Positions 1-6,538 of a stretch of DNA of 9,075 nucleotides are shown here, in pieces. The notes beneath the pieces were generated by a model. The model was not told the DNA's origin. It did not search any database and saw only the letters and a list, made by a program, of their open reading frames with translations. The DNA is from Pseudomonadota bacterium (GTDB lineage Bacteria > Pseudomonadota > Alphaproteobacteria > Rhizobiales > Beijerinckiaceae): assembly GCA_021780015.1 (NCBI GenBank), contig JAJXZN010000170.1, positions 1 to 9,075 on the forward strand, written 5' to 3'. A program made the translations under genes and the position numbers. The first letter of the stretch is position 1, and every line of letters begins with the position of its first letter.

Positions 1-138
1 GAGCATGAAGACGAACGCGCCCACGATCGACAGCGGCATGGCGAGTGCCGGAACCGCCGAGGCGCGCGCGCTACCGAGGAACAGGAAGATCACCACGGTG
101 ACGATCAGCAGCGTTTCGATCAGCGTTCGCACCACGTC
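1..138 (-). other. RND efflux transporter-like fragment fused in frame to BioA
   Basis: The last ~45 codons visible on the minus strand (residues about 426-470 of the BioA frame) read [19 protein letters not shown], then [19 protein letters not shown]. The hydrophobic run ending in FLFLGS, followed by R, a VP and PLS, then G, is the pattern at transmembrane helix 2 of AcrB/MdtB/MdtC-type RND pumps, where an (E/D)VVxTL stretch precedes the helix. It is not part of any BioA I know; BioA normally ends in a soluble helix. The junction cannot be placed exactly because the BioA tail (DAIVDVV) and the RND pre-helix resemble each other around positions 125-145. This may be a genuine recombinant gene or a chimeric read or contig join; the sequence alone does not decide. 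Confidence 0.7.
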
Positions 139-1410
139 GACGATCGCGTCCGTCAATTGACGCAGGTCGTCGCTGCCGATGGTCAAGGCCGGCGTCAGAT
201 AAATAATGTTGCCGAACGGCCGGATAAAAACGCCCCGTTCCACGAAGCGATGCTTGAGCGCTGCAAGGTCGCCGATCTTGGCAAATTCGACGACGCCGAT
301 GGCGCCGCGCCCGCGCACGTCCGTGACATTGTGTGCGCCGCGGCAGGGTTCGAGCCCTTCCCGCAGCGACGCTTCGATCGCAGCGACTTGGTCTAACCGC
401 GGTTCGCGCGCGAAAAGATCGAGCGAGGCATTCGCCGCGGTGCAGGCCAAAGCATTGGCCATATAGGTCGGCCCGTGCATCAAAGCGTGCGTTGGCTCAT
501 CCGACCAGAAGGCATCGAAGATTTTCCTTCGCGCCATCGTCGCGGCCAACGCCATGGTCCCCCCGGTCAAAGCCTTTGAGAGACAGATGATGTCCGGCAC
601 GACCCCCGCCTGCTCGCACGCGAACATCGTGCCCGTGCGGCCAAAGCCGGTGAAAATCTCATCGAAAATCAAGATGAGATCATATTTGTCGGCGAGCGCG
701 CGCAGCCGTTTCAGCGCCTCCGGGTCGTGAAAGATCATGCCGCCCGCGCCTTGTACGAGCGGCTCGACGATGATCCCCGCGAGCTCGTCCGCGTGCCGTG
801 CGAGAAGCGCATCGAGCACTGGCAGCTCCTCTTCGCTGCGCGGCAGATCGGCGATTCTGTGCTGCGGCAAGACGCCGGAGAAATGTTTGTGCATCCCCTC
901 GGCGGGATCGCAGACCGCCATGGTCGCGAATGTATCGCCGTGATAGGCGCCACGAAAGGCGAGCATTTTGGTACGTCCGCGCACGCCCATGTTGAGCCAA
1001 TATTGCACGGCCATTTTCATCGCCACTTCGACCGCGACCGAGCCGCTGTCGGAGAAGAACACGCGCTCGAGATCGCCGGGCATCAATGCCGCAAGCCGCG
1101 TGGCGAGCCGCACCGCCGGTTCATGGATCAAGCCGCCGAACATGACATGCGGCATGGTTTCCAATTGTCGGGTGACGGCGTCGCGGATGTGGGGATGGTT
1201 ATAGCCGTGGCAGGCGGTCCACCAGCTCGCAATTCCATCGATGAGCTCACGGCCGTCGGCCAGGGTAATTCGCGACCCTTGCGTCGCAACGACCGGCAGC
1301 GGCGGCGCGGCATGCTTCATCTGCGTATAGGGCAGCCAGATATGGTCGCGCCATGCCTCCTGCCAAGTCTCCTGCCAGGTTTCCTGCCAATCCCGATCTT
1401 CCACTACCAT
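1..1410 (-). CDS. bioA: Adenosylmethionine-8-amino-7-oxononanoate aminotransferase (BioA), with in-frame membrane extension; C-terminus outside window
   Basis: BioA is a cytoplasmic PLP enzyme that moves an amino group from S-adenosylmethionine to KAPA, giving DAPA, the second-to-last intermediate before dethiobiotin. The frame shows the class III aminotransferase pattern: WLPYTQM near residue 25, DGIASWW at 58-65, SDSGS at 120-124, AYHGDT at 155-160, [11 protein letters not shown] at 250-260, the PLP lysine K279 in LSKALTGG, and R397 in FIRPF, matching the DAPA/KAPA-binding arginine of E. coli BioA. The ATG at 1410 was chosen because it lies just upstream of the conserved WLPYTQM with a weak AAGG before it. 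The catalytic part spans about 425 residues, close to the 429 of E. coli. No stop follows: the frame runs on from [10 protein letters not shown] into an RND-like membrane segment and leaves the window open. Catalytic identity is secure; the true 3' end is not. Confidence 0.92.
   Translation of the reverse strand, partial: MVVEDRDWQETWQETWQEAWRDHIWLPYTQMKHAAPPLPVVATQGSRITLADGRELIDGIASWWTACHGYNHPHIRDAVTRQLETMPHVMFGGLIHEPAVRLATRLAALMPGDLERVFFSDSGSVAVEVAMKMAVQYWLNMGVRGRTKMLAFRGAYHGDTFATMAVCDPAEGMHKHFSGVLPQHRIADLPRSEEELPVLDALLARHADELAGIIVEPLVQGAGGMIFHDPEALKRLRALADKYDLILIFDEIFTGFGRTGTMFACEQAGVVPDIICLSKALTGGTMALAATMARRKIFDAFWSDEPTHALMHGPTYMANALACTAANASLDLFAREPRLDQVAAIEASLREGLEPCRGAHNVTDVRGRGAIGVVEFAKIGDLAALKHRFVERGVFIRPFGNIIYLTPALTIGSDDLRQLTDAIVDVVRTLIETLLIVTVVIFLFLGSARASAVPALAMPLSIVGAFVFML
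1355..1390 (-). repeat. Three 12-bp tandem repeats in the bioA 5' coding region
   Basis: On the minus strand three near-identical units, TGGCAGGAAACC, TGGCAGGAGACT and TGGCAGGAGGCA, lie head to tail and are followed by another TGG. They encode [13 protein letters not shown] at residues 8-20 of BioA, immediately before the conserved HIWLPYTQM. The units differ at two or three bases each. They lengthen the N-terminus by about eight residues without touching the catalytic core and look like slippage duplication. Confidence 0.75.
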
Positions 1411-1471
1411 CGCGCCTTGTTGCCAGAGCCGTGCGCCACGGTTAAACCGCAACGGTGAGGAAGGAAAGCCC
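1411..1471. promoter_or_regulatory. Divergent bioA/bioF intergenic control region
   Basis: This 61-bp spacer must carry the start signals of both divergent genes, unless either promoter lies inside the opposite gene. At 1439-1449 there is an interrupted palindrome, CGGTT-A-AACCG. A weak plus-strand promoter match overlaps it: TTGTTG at 1417-1422, then GTTAAA at 1441-1446 after 18 bases, so a protein bound at the palindrome would block transcription of bioF. I found neither a BioR box (TTATxxATAA type) nor a paired BirA operator (TTGTAAACC with its inverted copy). The promoter and operator roles are inferred. Confidence 0.3.
1457..1467 (+). promoter_or_regulatory. Strong ribosome binding site that fixes the bioF GTG start
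   Basis: GAGGAAGGAAA is a purine-rich Shine-Dalgarno sequence. Its AGGAAGGA core ends six bases before the GTG. No other nearby in-frame start has such a site, so it decides the GTG start of bioF. Confidence 0.7.
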
Positions 1472-2609
1472 GTGACATCGCTCGATGCCTTTGCGGAGCG
1501 CAAACTGGCGCAACTGGCGGACGCCAATCTGCGGCGATCTCTCGCCACGACCGAGCGCCAGAGCGATGCCATCGTCATGCGTGATGGACGCCGCTTGGTC
1601 TCCTTCTCCTGCAACGATTATCTTGGCCTGTCGCAGCATCAGAACGTGAAAGCCGCGGCCATCGCTGCGATCGAAACCTATGGCACGGGCGCCGGCGCCT
1701 CGCGGCTCGTCACCGGCAATCATCCATTGCTCGTCGCGCTCGAAGCACGCCTTGCCAGCTTGAAGCACACCGCGGCGGCGCGCGCTTTTGGATCCGGCTA
1801 TCTGACCAACCTCGGTGTCATCCCGGCGCTCGCCGGCGAAGGCGATCTGATCCTCGTCGATGAACTGGCGCATGCCTGCATCTTCGGCGGCGCCCGGCTC
1901 TCTTCGGCGACGCTGCGCATCTTCCGCCATAATGATACCGGGCATGCGGATGCCATTCTCAAGGCCGAGCGTGGCCGCCATCGCCATGCGCTGCTTGTCA
2001 CCGACACTGTATTTTCGATGGACGGCGACCGTGCGCCGATCGCGGCGCTGGCTGAAATCTGCGCGGCGCACGACACTTGGCTCATGACCGACGATGCGCA
2101 TGGTCTCGGCATCATCGACAAAGACGCCGACACAGACGATGCCGTTCTCTTGCACATGGGCACGCTATCGAAGGCTCTCGGCAGCTATGGCGGCTATCTT
2201 TGCGCATCGCGCAGCGTGATCGATCTATTGACGTCGCGGGCGCGCACCCTCGTCTATTCGACAGCCTTGCCGCCAGCGAGCACGGCGGCAGCCATCGCCG
2301 CGCTGGATATCATCGCCGCCCCTGCTTTGCGCGCGGCCGCTCGCCAAGGCACGCGCGTTTACGCGGCGCCTCGGCCTGCCCGCGGCGCAGAGCCCGATCG
2401 TGCCGCTCGTGCTCGGCTCCGCCGCGGCGACGCTTCAAGCCTCGAAAGCGTTGGCGGACGAAGGCTTTCTCGTCGTCGCCATCCGGCCGCCGACGGTGCC
2501 GGAAGGGTCCGCCCGACTGCGCTTTGCCTTCTCAGCCGTTCATCGCGATGAGGATGTCGCGCGTCTCGCCGATGCGGTCGCCCGGCTCGACATCCGTGCG
2601 CCGGCCTAG
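1472..2609 (+). pseudogene. bioF: 8-amino-7-oxononanoate synthase (BioF), interrupted by a one-base frameshift
   Basis: BioF condenses pimeloyl thioester with L-alanine, PLP-dependently, to give KAPA, the substrate of the divergently encoded BioA. The first frame shows an intact alpha-oxoamine synthase core: FSCNDYLGL at 45-53, GTGAGASRLVTGNH at 71-84, FSMDGD at 181-186, TDDAHGLG at 206-213 with D207 and H210, and the PLP lysine K234 in GTLSKALGSYGG. After ALDIIAAPALR the frame turns to nonsense and stops at 2551. The missing tail (RPLAKARAFTRRLGLPAAQ, later SPIVPLVLGS and AIRPPTVPEGSARLRFAFS) continues one base later, to TAG at 2607-2609. Removing one base near 2330-2343, in a GCGCGCGGCCGC stretch, restores a 378-residue protein, near the usual length. 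Either a real mutation or a sequencing indel; the intact downstream frame argues that any real mutation is recent. Confidence 0.88.
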
Positions 2610-2621
2610 GGAGACGACGCT

Positions 2622-3314
2622 TTGCCGGCTCTCTTCATTACCGCGACAGGAACCGACAGCGGCAAGACATTCGTCTCCGCGGGCCTGCTCCGGGCGCTGC
2701 GAGGCCGCGGGCGGAGGGTCATGGCATTGAAGCCCGTCGTGACCGGCTTCGACGAAGCGAATTACGCCGCCAGCGATCCGGCGCTTCTGCTCGAAGCCTG
2801 CGGTCAAAAGTCCGATCTCGCTGCTATCGCCAAAATCTCGCCCTGGCGTTTTCCCGCGCCGCTCTCACCTGACATGGCCGCGCGGCTGCAAGGCAAAGCG
2901 ATCGACATTGCTGCGCTGACACGTTTCTGCAGCACGGCGATCATCGAAGCGGACGATGCGCTGCTTATCGAGGGCATTGGCGGGCTGATGGTGCCGCTCG
3001 ACGGCAAAACCACGATCTGCGATCTCATCGGCGCGCTCAATATTCCGATGGTTCTCGTTGCCGGGACTTATCTCGGCAGTCTGAGCCACACGCTTTCGGC
3101 GCTCGAAGTCGTGCAAAAGCGCGGTCTTGCGATCGCCGCGCTCGTCGTCGACGAGACCGAGGCTTCGCCGGTGCCGCTCGAAGCCGTCTGCGAAAGCCTC
3201 GGCCATTTCTGCAACAGCCCGATCATCGCCCTGCACCGCGGGGCCAGCGCGCATGGCGGTGCCTTCGAAAGGCTCGCGGAATTGTTACCGACACCGCCTG
3301 CTTCTATGGCATGA
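2622..3314 (+). CDS. bioD: ATP-dependent dethiobiotin synthetase (BioD)
   Basis: BioD closes the ureido ring of dethiobiotin from DAPA, CO2 and ATP in the cytoplasm, the step before BioB. The 230-residue frame carries a P-loop at 9-16 (TGTDSGKT, K15), KPVVTG at 37-42, PAPLSPDMAA at 78-87, the acidic EGIGGLMVP at 117-125 and GTYLGSLSHTLSALE at 148-162, all in family order. The P-loop is two residues shorter than the GTDTEVGKT of E. coli BioD; I recall similar short forms in alphaproteobacterial BioD. The start is TTG with AGGGAG eight bases upstream; this Shine-Dalgarno overlaps the bioF TAG, so translation of bioD is probably coupled to full-length bioF. If the bioF frameshift is real, ribosomes would stop about 70 bases short and coupling would weaken. 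BioB, BioC and BioH are not in the window. Confidence 0.95.
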   Translation: MPALFITATGTDSGKTFVSAGLLRALRGRGRRVMALKPVVTGFDEANYAASDPALLLEACGQKSDLAAIAKISPWRFPAPLSPDMAARLQGKAIDIAALTRFCSTAIIEADDALLIEGIGGLMVPLDGKTTICDLIGALNIPMVLVAGTYLGSLSHTLSALEVVQKRGLAIAALVVDETEASPVPLEAVCESLGHFCNSPIIALHRGASAHGGAFERLAELLPTPPASMA

Positions 3315-3355
3315 AGGGCGTAGTGATGACAAAAAGACCAAAGCAAAGCCGTTGA
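3311..3355 (+). other. Possible 14-codon minicistron linking bioD and the clc gene
   Basis: An ATG overlaps the bioD stop as ATGA and opens the frame MKGVVMTKRPKQSR; its TGA shares its last base with the ATG of the clc gene (TGATG). A second in-frame ATG at 3326 has AAGGG seven bases upstream, so a 9-codon version is also possible. The arrangement would hand ribosomes from bioD to clc, whose own ribosome binding site is poor. In a sequence this short such overlaps can arise by chance, and nothing shows that the peptide is made. Confidence 0.3.
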
Positions 3356-4671
3356 TGATCGCCCGCCCTCAATCCACGAATTTCCGCAGCCTCACGCATA
3401 ACGCCTTAGAACGCTGGGGCCGGCGAACGCTCTTTCTCATCGGCGGCCTGCTGGTCGGCGCCGCGGCGATCTTGATGGCGGCCCTGGCGGATTATGCGCA
3501 ACGCGACTTTCATCATGTGCTTGCCGTCTCGCGCTACCTGTCGCTCGCGCTGACGCCGCTGGGATTCGGCGCCATCGTCTTCCTGACGCTGCATGTCTTC
3601 CCGAATTCGCAAGGCAGCGGCATTCCGCAGGTGATCGCCGCGCGCGAAATGCCGGACGGCCCGACCCGCACGGCGCTCGTGTCACTGCGCGTCGCGGCCG
3701 GCAAAATCATCGCCGTCACGCTCGGGCTTCTTTGCGGCGCCTCGATCGGCCGCGAAGGCCCGACGGTTCAAGTCGGCGCCGCGCTGATGTATGCGATCGG
3801 CCGCCGCGCGCTGGATTATCAGCGCGGCCTGCTGCTCGCCGGCGCCGCCGCCGGCATTGCCGCCGCTTTCAATACGCCGCTTGCCGGAATCGTTTTCGGC
3901 ATCGAGGAATTGAGCCGGTCGTTCGAATCGCGCACCAGCGGCCTTGTCCTCGGCGCCATCATCGCCGCCGGCCTCACCTCGCTCGGGCTTGTCGGCGATT
4001 ATGCCTATTTCGGTTCGACCAATGCGGTGCTTCCCCTCGGTCGCGCCTGGCTCGTGCTGCCGCTCTGCGCTGTGCTCGGCGGCTTTTTCGGCGGCCTGTT
4101 CAGCCGGATCGTCATCGGCTTTGCGCGCGGCCTGCCGGGCAAGGCGGGGCAGATCATCGCGAAACACCCGATCGCTTTCGCAATGCTGTGCGGCCTGGGC
4201 GTCGCGCTGAGCGGCCTCGTCTCGCAGGATTCGATCTACGGCACCGGCTATGATCAAGCGCGCGCCATCGTCCATGGCGCCGTGCCATCCTGCGCCATCT
4301 TCGGGCCGATGAAATTTTTTGCGACCCTGTTTTCCTCGATCGGCGGCATTCCAGGCGGCCTGTTTGCGCCTTCGCTTGCAGTCGGCGCCGGATTGGCGGC
4401 CAATCTGCACGCGGCGTTTCAGGACGTGCCCCTCGGCGCGCTGGCGCTGCTCGGCATGGTTTCCTATCTCACGGGCGTGGTTCAGACACCGATCACCTCT
4501 TTTGTCATCGTTTCGGAAATGACCGAAAATCACGCGATGATCATTCCGCTGATGCTGGCGGCGCTGATCGCCGACGCAGTCTCCAAATGGGTCTGCCATG
4601 ACAGCATCTATCATGCGTTAGCGCATGTCTTTCTGGACAAAGCCGCCAAACCCACGCCTTCGCCCGAATGA
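3355..4671 (+). CDS. ClC-family chloride channel or Cl-/H+ antiporter
   Basis: A 438-residue inner-membrane protein of the ClC family, which passes chloride through a double-barrelled homodimer, either as channels or as 2Cl-/1H+ exchangers. All three selectivity-filter motifs are present: GSGIP at 87-91 (S88), GREGP at 132-136 with the gating glutamate E134, and GGLFAP at 334-339; Y419 in DSIYHAL sits where the chloride-coordinating tyrosine of E. coli ClcA lies. The glutamate pair E184-E185 in FGIEELSRSF matches the internal proton glutamate region of exchangers, which favours an antiporter. There is no C-terminal CBS domain. Length is slightly below E. coli ClcA (473). The ATG at 3355 is chosen because the frame upstream is bioD shadow; TTG at 3352 is the alternative. 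The gene lies 40 bases after bioD and overlaps the next gene by four. Confidence 0.93.
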   Translation: MIARPQSTNFRSLTHNALERWGRRTLFLIGGLLVGAAAILMAALADYAQRDFHHVLAVSRYLSLALTPLGFGAIVFLTLHVFPNSQGSGIPQVIAAREMPDGPTRTALVSLRVAAGKIIAVTLGLLCGASIGREGPTVQVGAALMYAIGRRALDYQRGLLLAGAAAGIAAAFNTPLAGIVFGIEELSRSFESRTSGLVLGAIIAAGLTSLGLVGDYAYFGSTNAVLPLGRAWLVLPLCAVLGGFFGGLFSRIVIGFARGLPGKAGQIIAKHPIAFAMLCGLGVALSGLVSQDSIYGTGYDQARAIVHGAVPSCAIFGPMKFFATLFSSIGGIPGGLFAPSLAVGAGLAANLHAAFQDVPLGALALLGMVSYLTGVVQTPITSFVIVSEMTENHAMIIPLMLAALIADAVSKWVCHDSIYHALAHVFLDKAAKPTPSPE

Positions 4672-5576
4672 GCGACACGGATCCGGACATTCACTTCGAC
4701 CTGCGCCCGCCCGGCGCACCGGATCGGCTCGTTCGGCTGTCGCCGCTGATCCGGCGGATCGTTGCCGACAATCCGAGCCCGATGACCTTCACCGGCACCT
4801 GCACTTATGTCGTCGGCGCCGGCGATGTGACGGTGATCGATCCCGGTCCCGATTCCCCGGCCCATGTCGCGGCCTTGCTCAAGGCGCTCGGCAAGGAGCG
4901 CGTCCGCCATATCCTCGTCAGCCATACGCATGGCGACCATTCGGCCGGCGCCACGGCGCTGAAGGCTGCGACCGGCGCGCCGATCATCGGCTGCGCGCCT
5001 TATATGGCGGCGTCCGACGGCGGCGAAGCCGCGCTCGACACGGCACATGACCGGGCCTACCAGCCGGATGCCGTCCTCGCCGAAGGCGATGAAATTGCCG
5101 GCCCCGGCTACGTCCTCGAAGCGGTTGCCACGCCAGGCCATACAGCCAACCATCTGGCCTTTGCATTGCCGCAGGAACGCGCACTCTTCTCCGGCGATCA
5201 TGTGATGGCTTGGGCGACCTCGGTCGTCATCCCCCCCGACGGCCGGATGCGCGATTATATGGCTTCGCTCGAAAAACTATTGGCGCGCGAGGATACCCAC
5301 TATTGGCCGGGCCACGGCGGCGGTTTGACCGCGCCGCAGCGCATGGTGCGGGCTCTGCTCCACCATCGCCGCTTGCGCGAGGCGGCAATCCTTGCCGCAC
5401 TCGACAAAGGTCCGGCGCAAATTCCCGCGCTTGTCGCGGCGATCTACCACGGTCTCGACGAGCGTCTTAAAGGCGCCGCGGCGCTGTCCGTCCTCGCTCA
5501 TTTGCAGGATCTGGTCGAGCGCGGACATGTGAGCGGCGAAGGCGACGATCGCGCAGGCGTCTATCGCCGCCTCTGA
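4668..5576 (+). CDS. LACTB2-like metallo-beta-lactamase-fold hydrolase
   Basis: A 302-residue soluble metallohydrolase. The binuclear zinc site is complete: HTHGDH at 86-91 (H86, H88, D90, H91), H158 in TPGHT, D177 in SGDHVM and H216 in WPGHG. After residue 230 a helical region with HHRRLREAAILAAL, then IPALVAAIYHGLDERL and AALSVLAHLQDLVERG, looks like the winged-helix tail of the LACTB2/BLACT group. Human LACTB2 is a single-strand RNA endonuclease; many bacterial members have no tested substrate, so nucleic acid or thioester cleavage is possible and beta-lactam hydrolysis is unlikely. There is no signal peptide. Its ATG shares ATGA with the clc stop, implying translational coupling. The TGA stop abuts the stop of the opposing DUF1499 gene without any spacer. 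Confidence 0.9.
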   Translation: MSDTDPDIHFDLRPPGAPDRLVRLSPLIRRIVADNPSPMTFTGTCTYVVGAGDVTVIDPGPDSPAHVAALLKALGKERVRHILVSHTHGDHSAGATALKAATGAPIIGCAPYMAASDGGEAALDTAHDRAYQPDAVLAEGDEIAGPGYVLEAVATPGHTANHLAFALPQERALFSGDHVMAWATSVVIPPDGRMRDYMASLEKLLAREDTHYWPGHGGGLTAPQRMVRALLHHRRLREAAILAALDKGPAQIPALVAAIYHGLDERLKGAAALSVLAHLQDLVERGHVSGEGDDRAGVYRRL

Positions 5577-6350
5577 TCACTTCGCCTCGGCTTCGGTCTT
5601 CAATTCGTCGGCGAAGGATTCGATCCGCGCGGCATTGCCGCCGAAATCGTGCCGGCCGATCCGCGAGGCCGAGCGGACATCGACGCGCGTCTCGCCCGCC
5701 AAAGGCCAGATGCGAATCGTCACATCGTCGGCAAAACCGAGGATCATGCCATGGGCGATCGCATCGACATGGCCAATGCCCAGCCGACCGCCCGGCGGGA
5801 TCGCATCGATGATCTTCCAATGCTTGGCTGCGGCCGTGCTCAGCACGGCCTGATAGGCGTCGTCGGCTTCGAGATCGAGATAGATCGGCTGTACATCCGG
5901 ATAGGCATCGTTCTGCGCCTGGCGTGCGGCGGCGGGGAGCGCCGGCGGCAGCCAGCCGTGCCGAGCCGCCAGTGCCTTGCGCGACAAGGAAAAGGCGGGC
6001 GGATTGTCTATATCGGTCGAAATGTCGTTCAGCACCGGCAGCCGCACCGCCTGCACGCCGAGATAAGCGGGATAGGCAAGCAACAGCACCGCCAAAACCG
6101 CGCCGCCGAGCAGCAGGCCGACACCCTTGCGGCCGGTCTGCCAGATTTCGACGCCGGCGGCGCCGGCGCAGAGGATCGCAAGGCAAGCCAAGATGATCGC
6201 CGAGCCGATGACCGCGAGGACGGCGGTCGGATCGAGACCGAGGCGCGCCAGCACGAGCCCGGTCGCAACCACTGCGGCGGCGAAGACGGCGAGCCGCCGC
6301 GCCCAAATGGCGCTCTCCGAGAAAGGCTCCTCGATGATCAAATGCCGCAT
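5577..6350 (-). CDS. DUF1499 domain membrane protein
   Basis: A 257-residue protein with three predicted transmembrane helices (about 18-38, 43-64 and 76-98) followed by a DUF1499 domain (about 104-248). Diagnostic patterns are LPVLNDISTDIDNPPAF at 104-120 and the conserved DVRSASRIGRHDFGGNAARI at 224-243. DUF1499 proteins are widespread in alphaproteobacteria and of unknown function; the domain probably faces the periplasm, judged from the membrane topology only. The ATG at 6350 is preferred, with AGCGGG seven bases upstream; a TTG at 6356 would add two residues but leaves no spacing from the same purine run. The gene converges on the metallo-beta-lactamase gene and diverges from the 65-aa gene; its probable 5' leader contains a strong hairpin. 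Confidence 0.88.
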   Translation of the reverse strand: MRHLIIEEPFSESAIWARRLAVFAAAVVATGLVLARLGLDPTAVLAVIGSAIILACLAILCAGAAGVEIWQTGRKGVGLLLGGAVLAVLLLAYPAYLGVQAVRLPVLNDISTDIDNPPAFSLSRKALAARHGWLPPALPAAARQAQNDAYPDVQPIYLDLEADDAYQAVLSTAAAKHWKIIDAIPPGGRLGIGHVDAIAHGMILGFADDVTIRIWPLAGETRVDVRSASRIGRHDFGGNAARIESFADELKTEAEAK

Positions 6351-6538
6351 GAGCAAACCCGCTGGCCAAATGAAAATCTACGGGTGTCGGGCGCCGGACA
6401 CAACCGGCGCGCAATCGTCGATCGCGACAAAATTCGCTCGGCTTTAACTTAAATTCTCAAGGTTCTGTTTACCGCGCCGCCGGAAGCTCCCCCGACGCAC
6501 ACGCCGGTGGCCATGCCGAAGCCTGCAAGGACAGACCC
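6351..6538. promoter_or_regulatory. Divergent intergenic region between the DUF1499 gene and the 65-aa gene
   Basis: Promoters for both flanking genes are expected here. The A/T-rich stretch around 6430-6472 (containing TTTAACTTAAATT) is the only region of clearly lower G+C and the likely site of promoter elements. I could not assign a -35/-10 pair with confidence on either strand. Confidence 0.35.
6391..6410. repeat. Perfect 7-bp hairpin upstream of the DUF1499 gene
   Basis: GCGCCGG and CCGGCGC flank the six-base loop ACACAA. All seven pairs are G-C. It lies 41-60 bases before the DUF1499 start, probably in its leader. There is no T-run on either side, so it is not a standard terminator; it could be an mRNA structure or a protein-binding palindrome. 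Confidence 0.5.

Noticed and set aside
2325..2345. Programmed ribosomal frameshift in bioF
   Set aside because: There is no slippery heptamer followed by a stimulatory structure, and BioF is not known to need recoding. A mutation or sequencing indel is simpler.
3682..4614. Long open frame on the minus strand opposite the ClC gene (310 codons)
   Set aside because: It is rich in R, D, A and G, has no motif, and mirrors a ClC gene with complete family motifs. It is a high-G+C shadow.
4668..5576. Beta-lactam resistance gene
   Set aside because: The zinc motif belongs to the wider fold superfamily; there is no signal peptide, and the C-terminal winged-helix region points to the LACTB2-like group, not to secreted beta-lactamases.
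5467..6414. 315-codon minus-strand frame and a 267-codon plus-strand frame across the DUF1499 gene
   Set aside because: Both have arginine-rich, low-complexity composition and no domain, whereas the DUF1499 frame has the diagnostic NDISTDIDNPP and RSASRIGRHDFG motifs.
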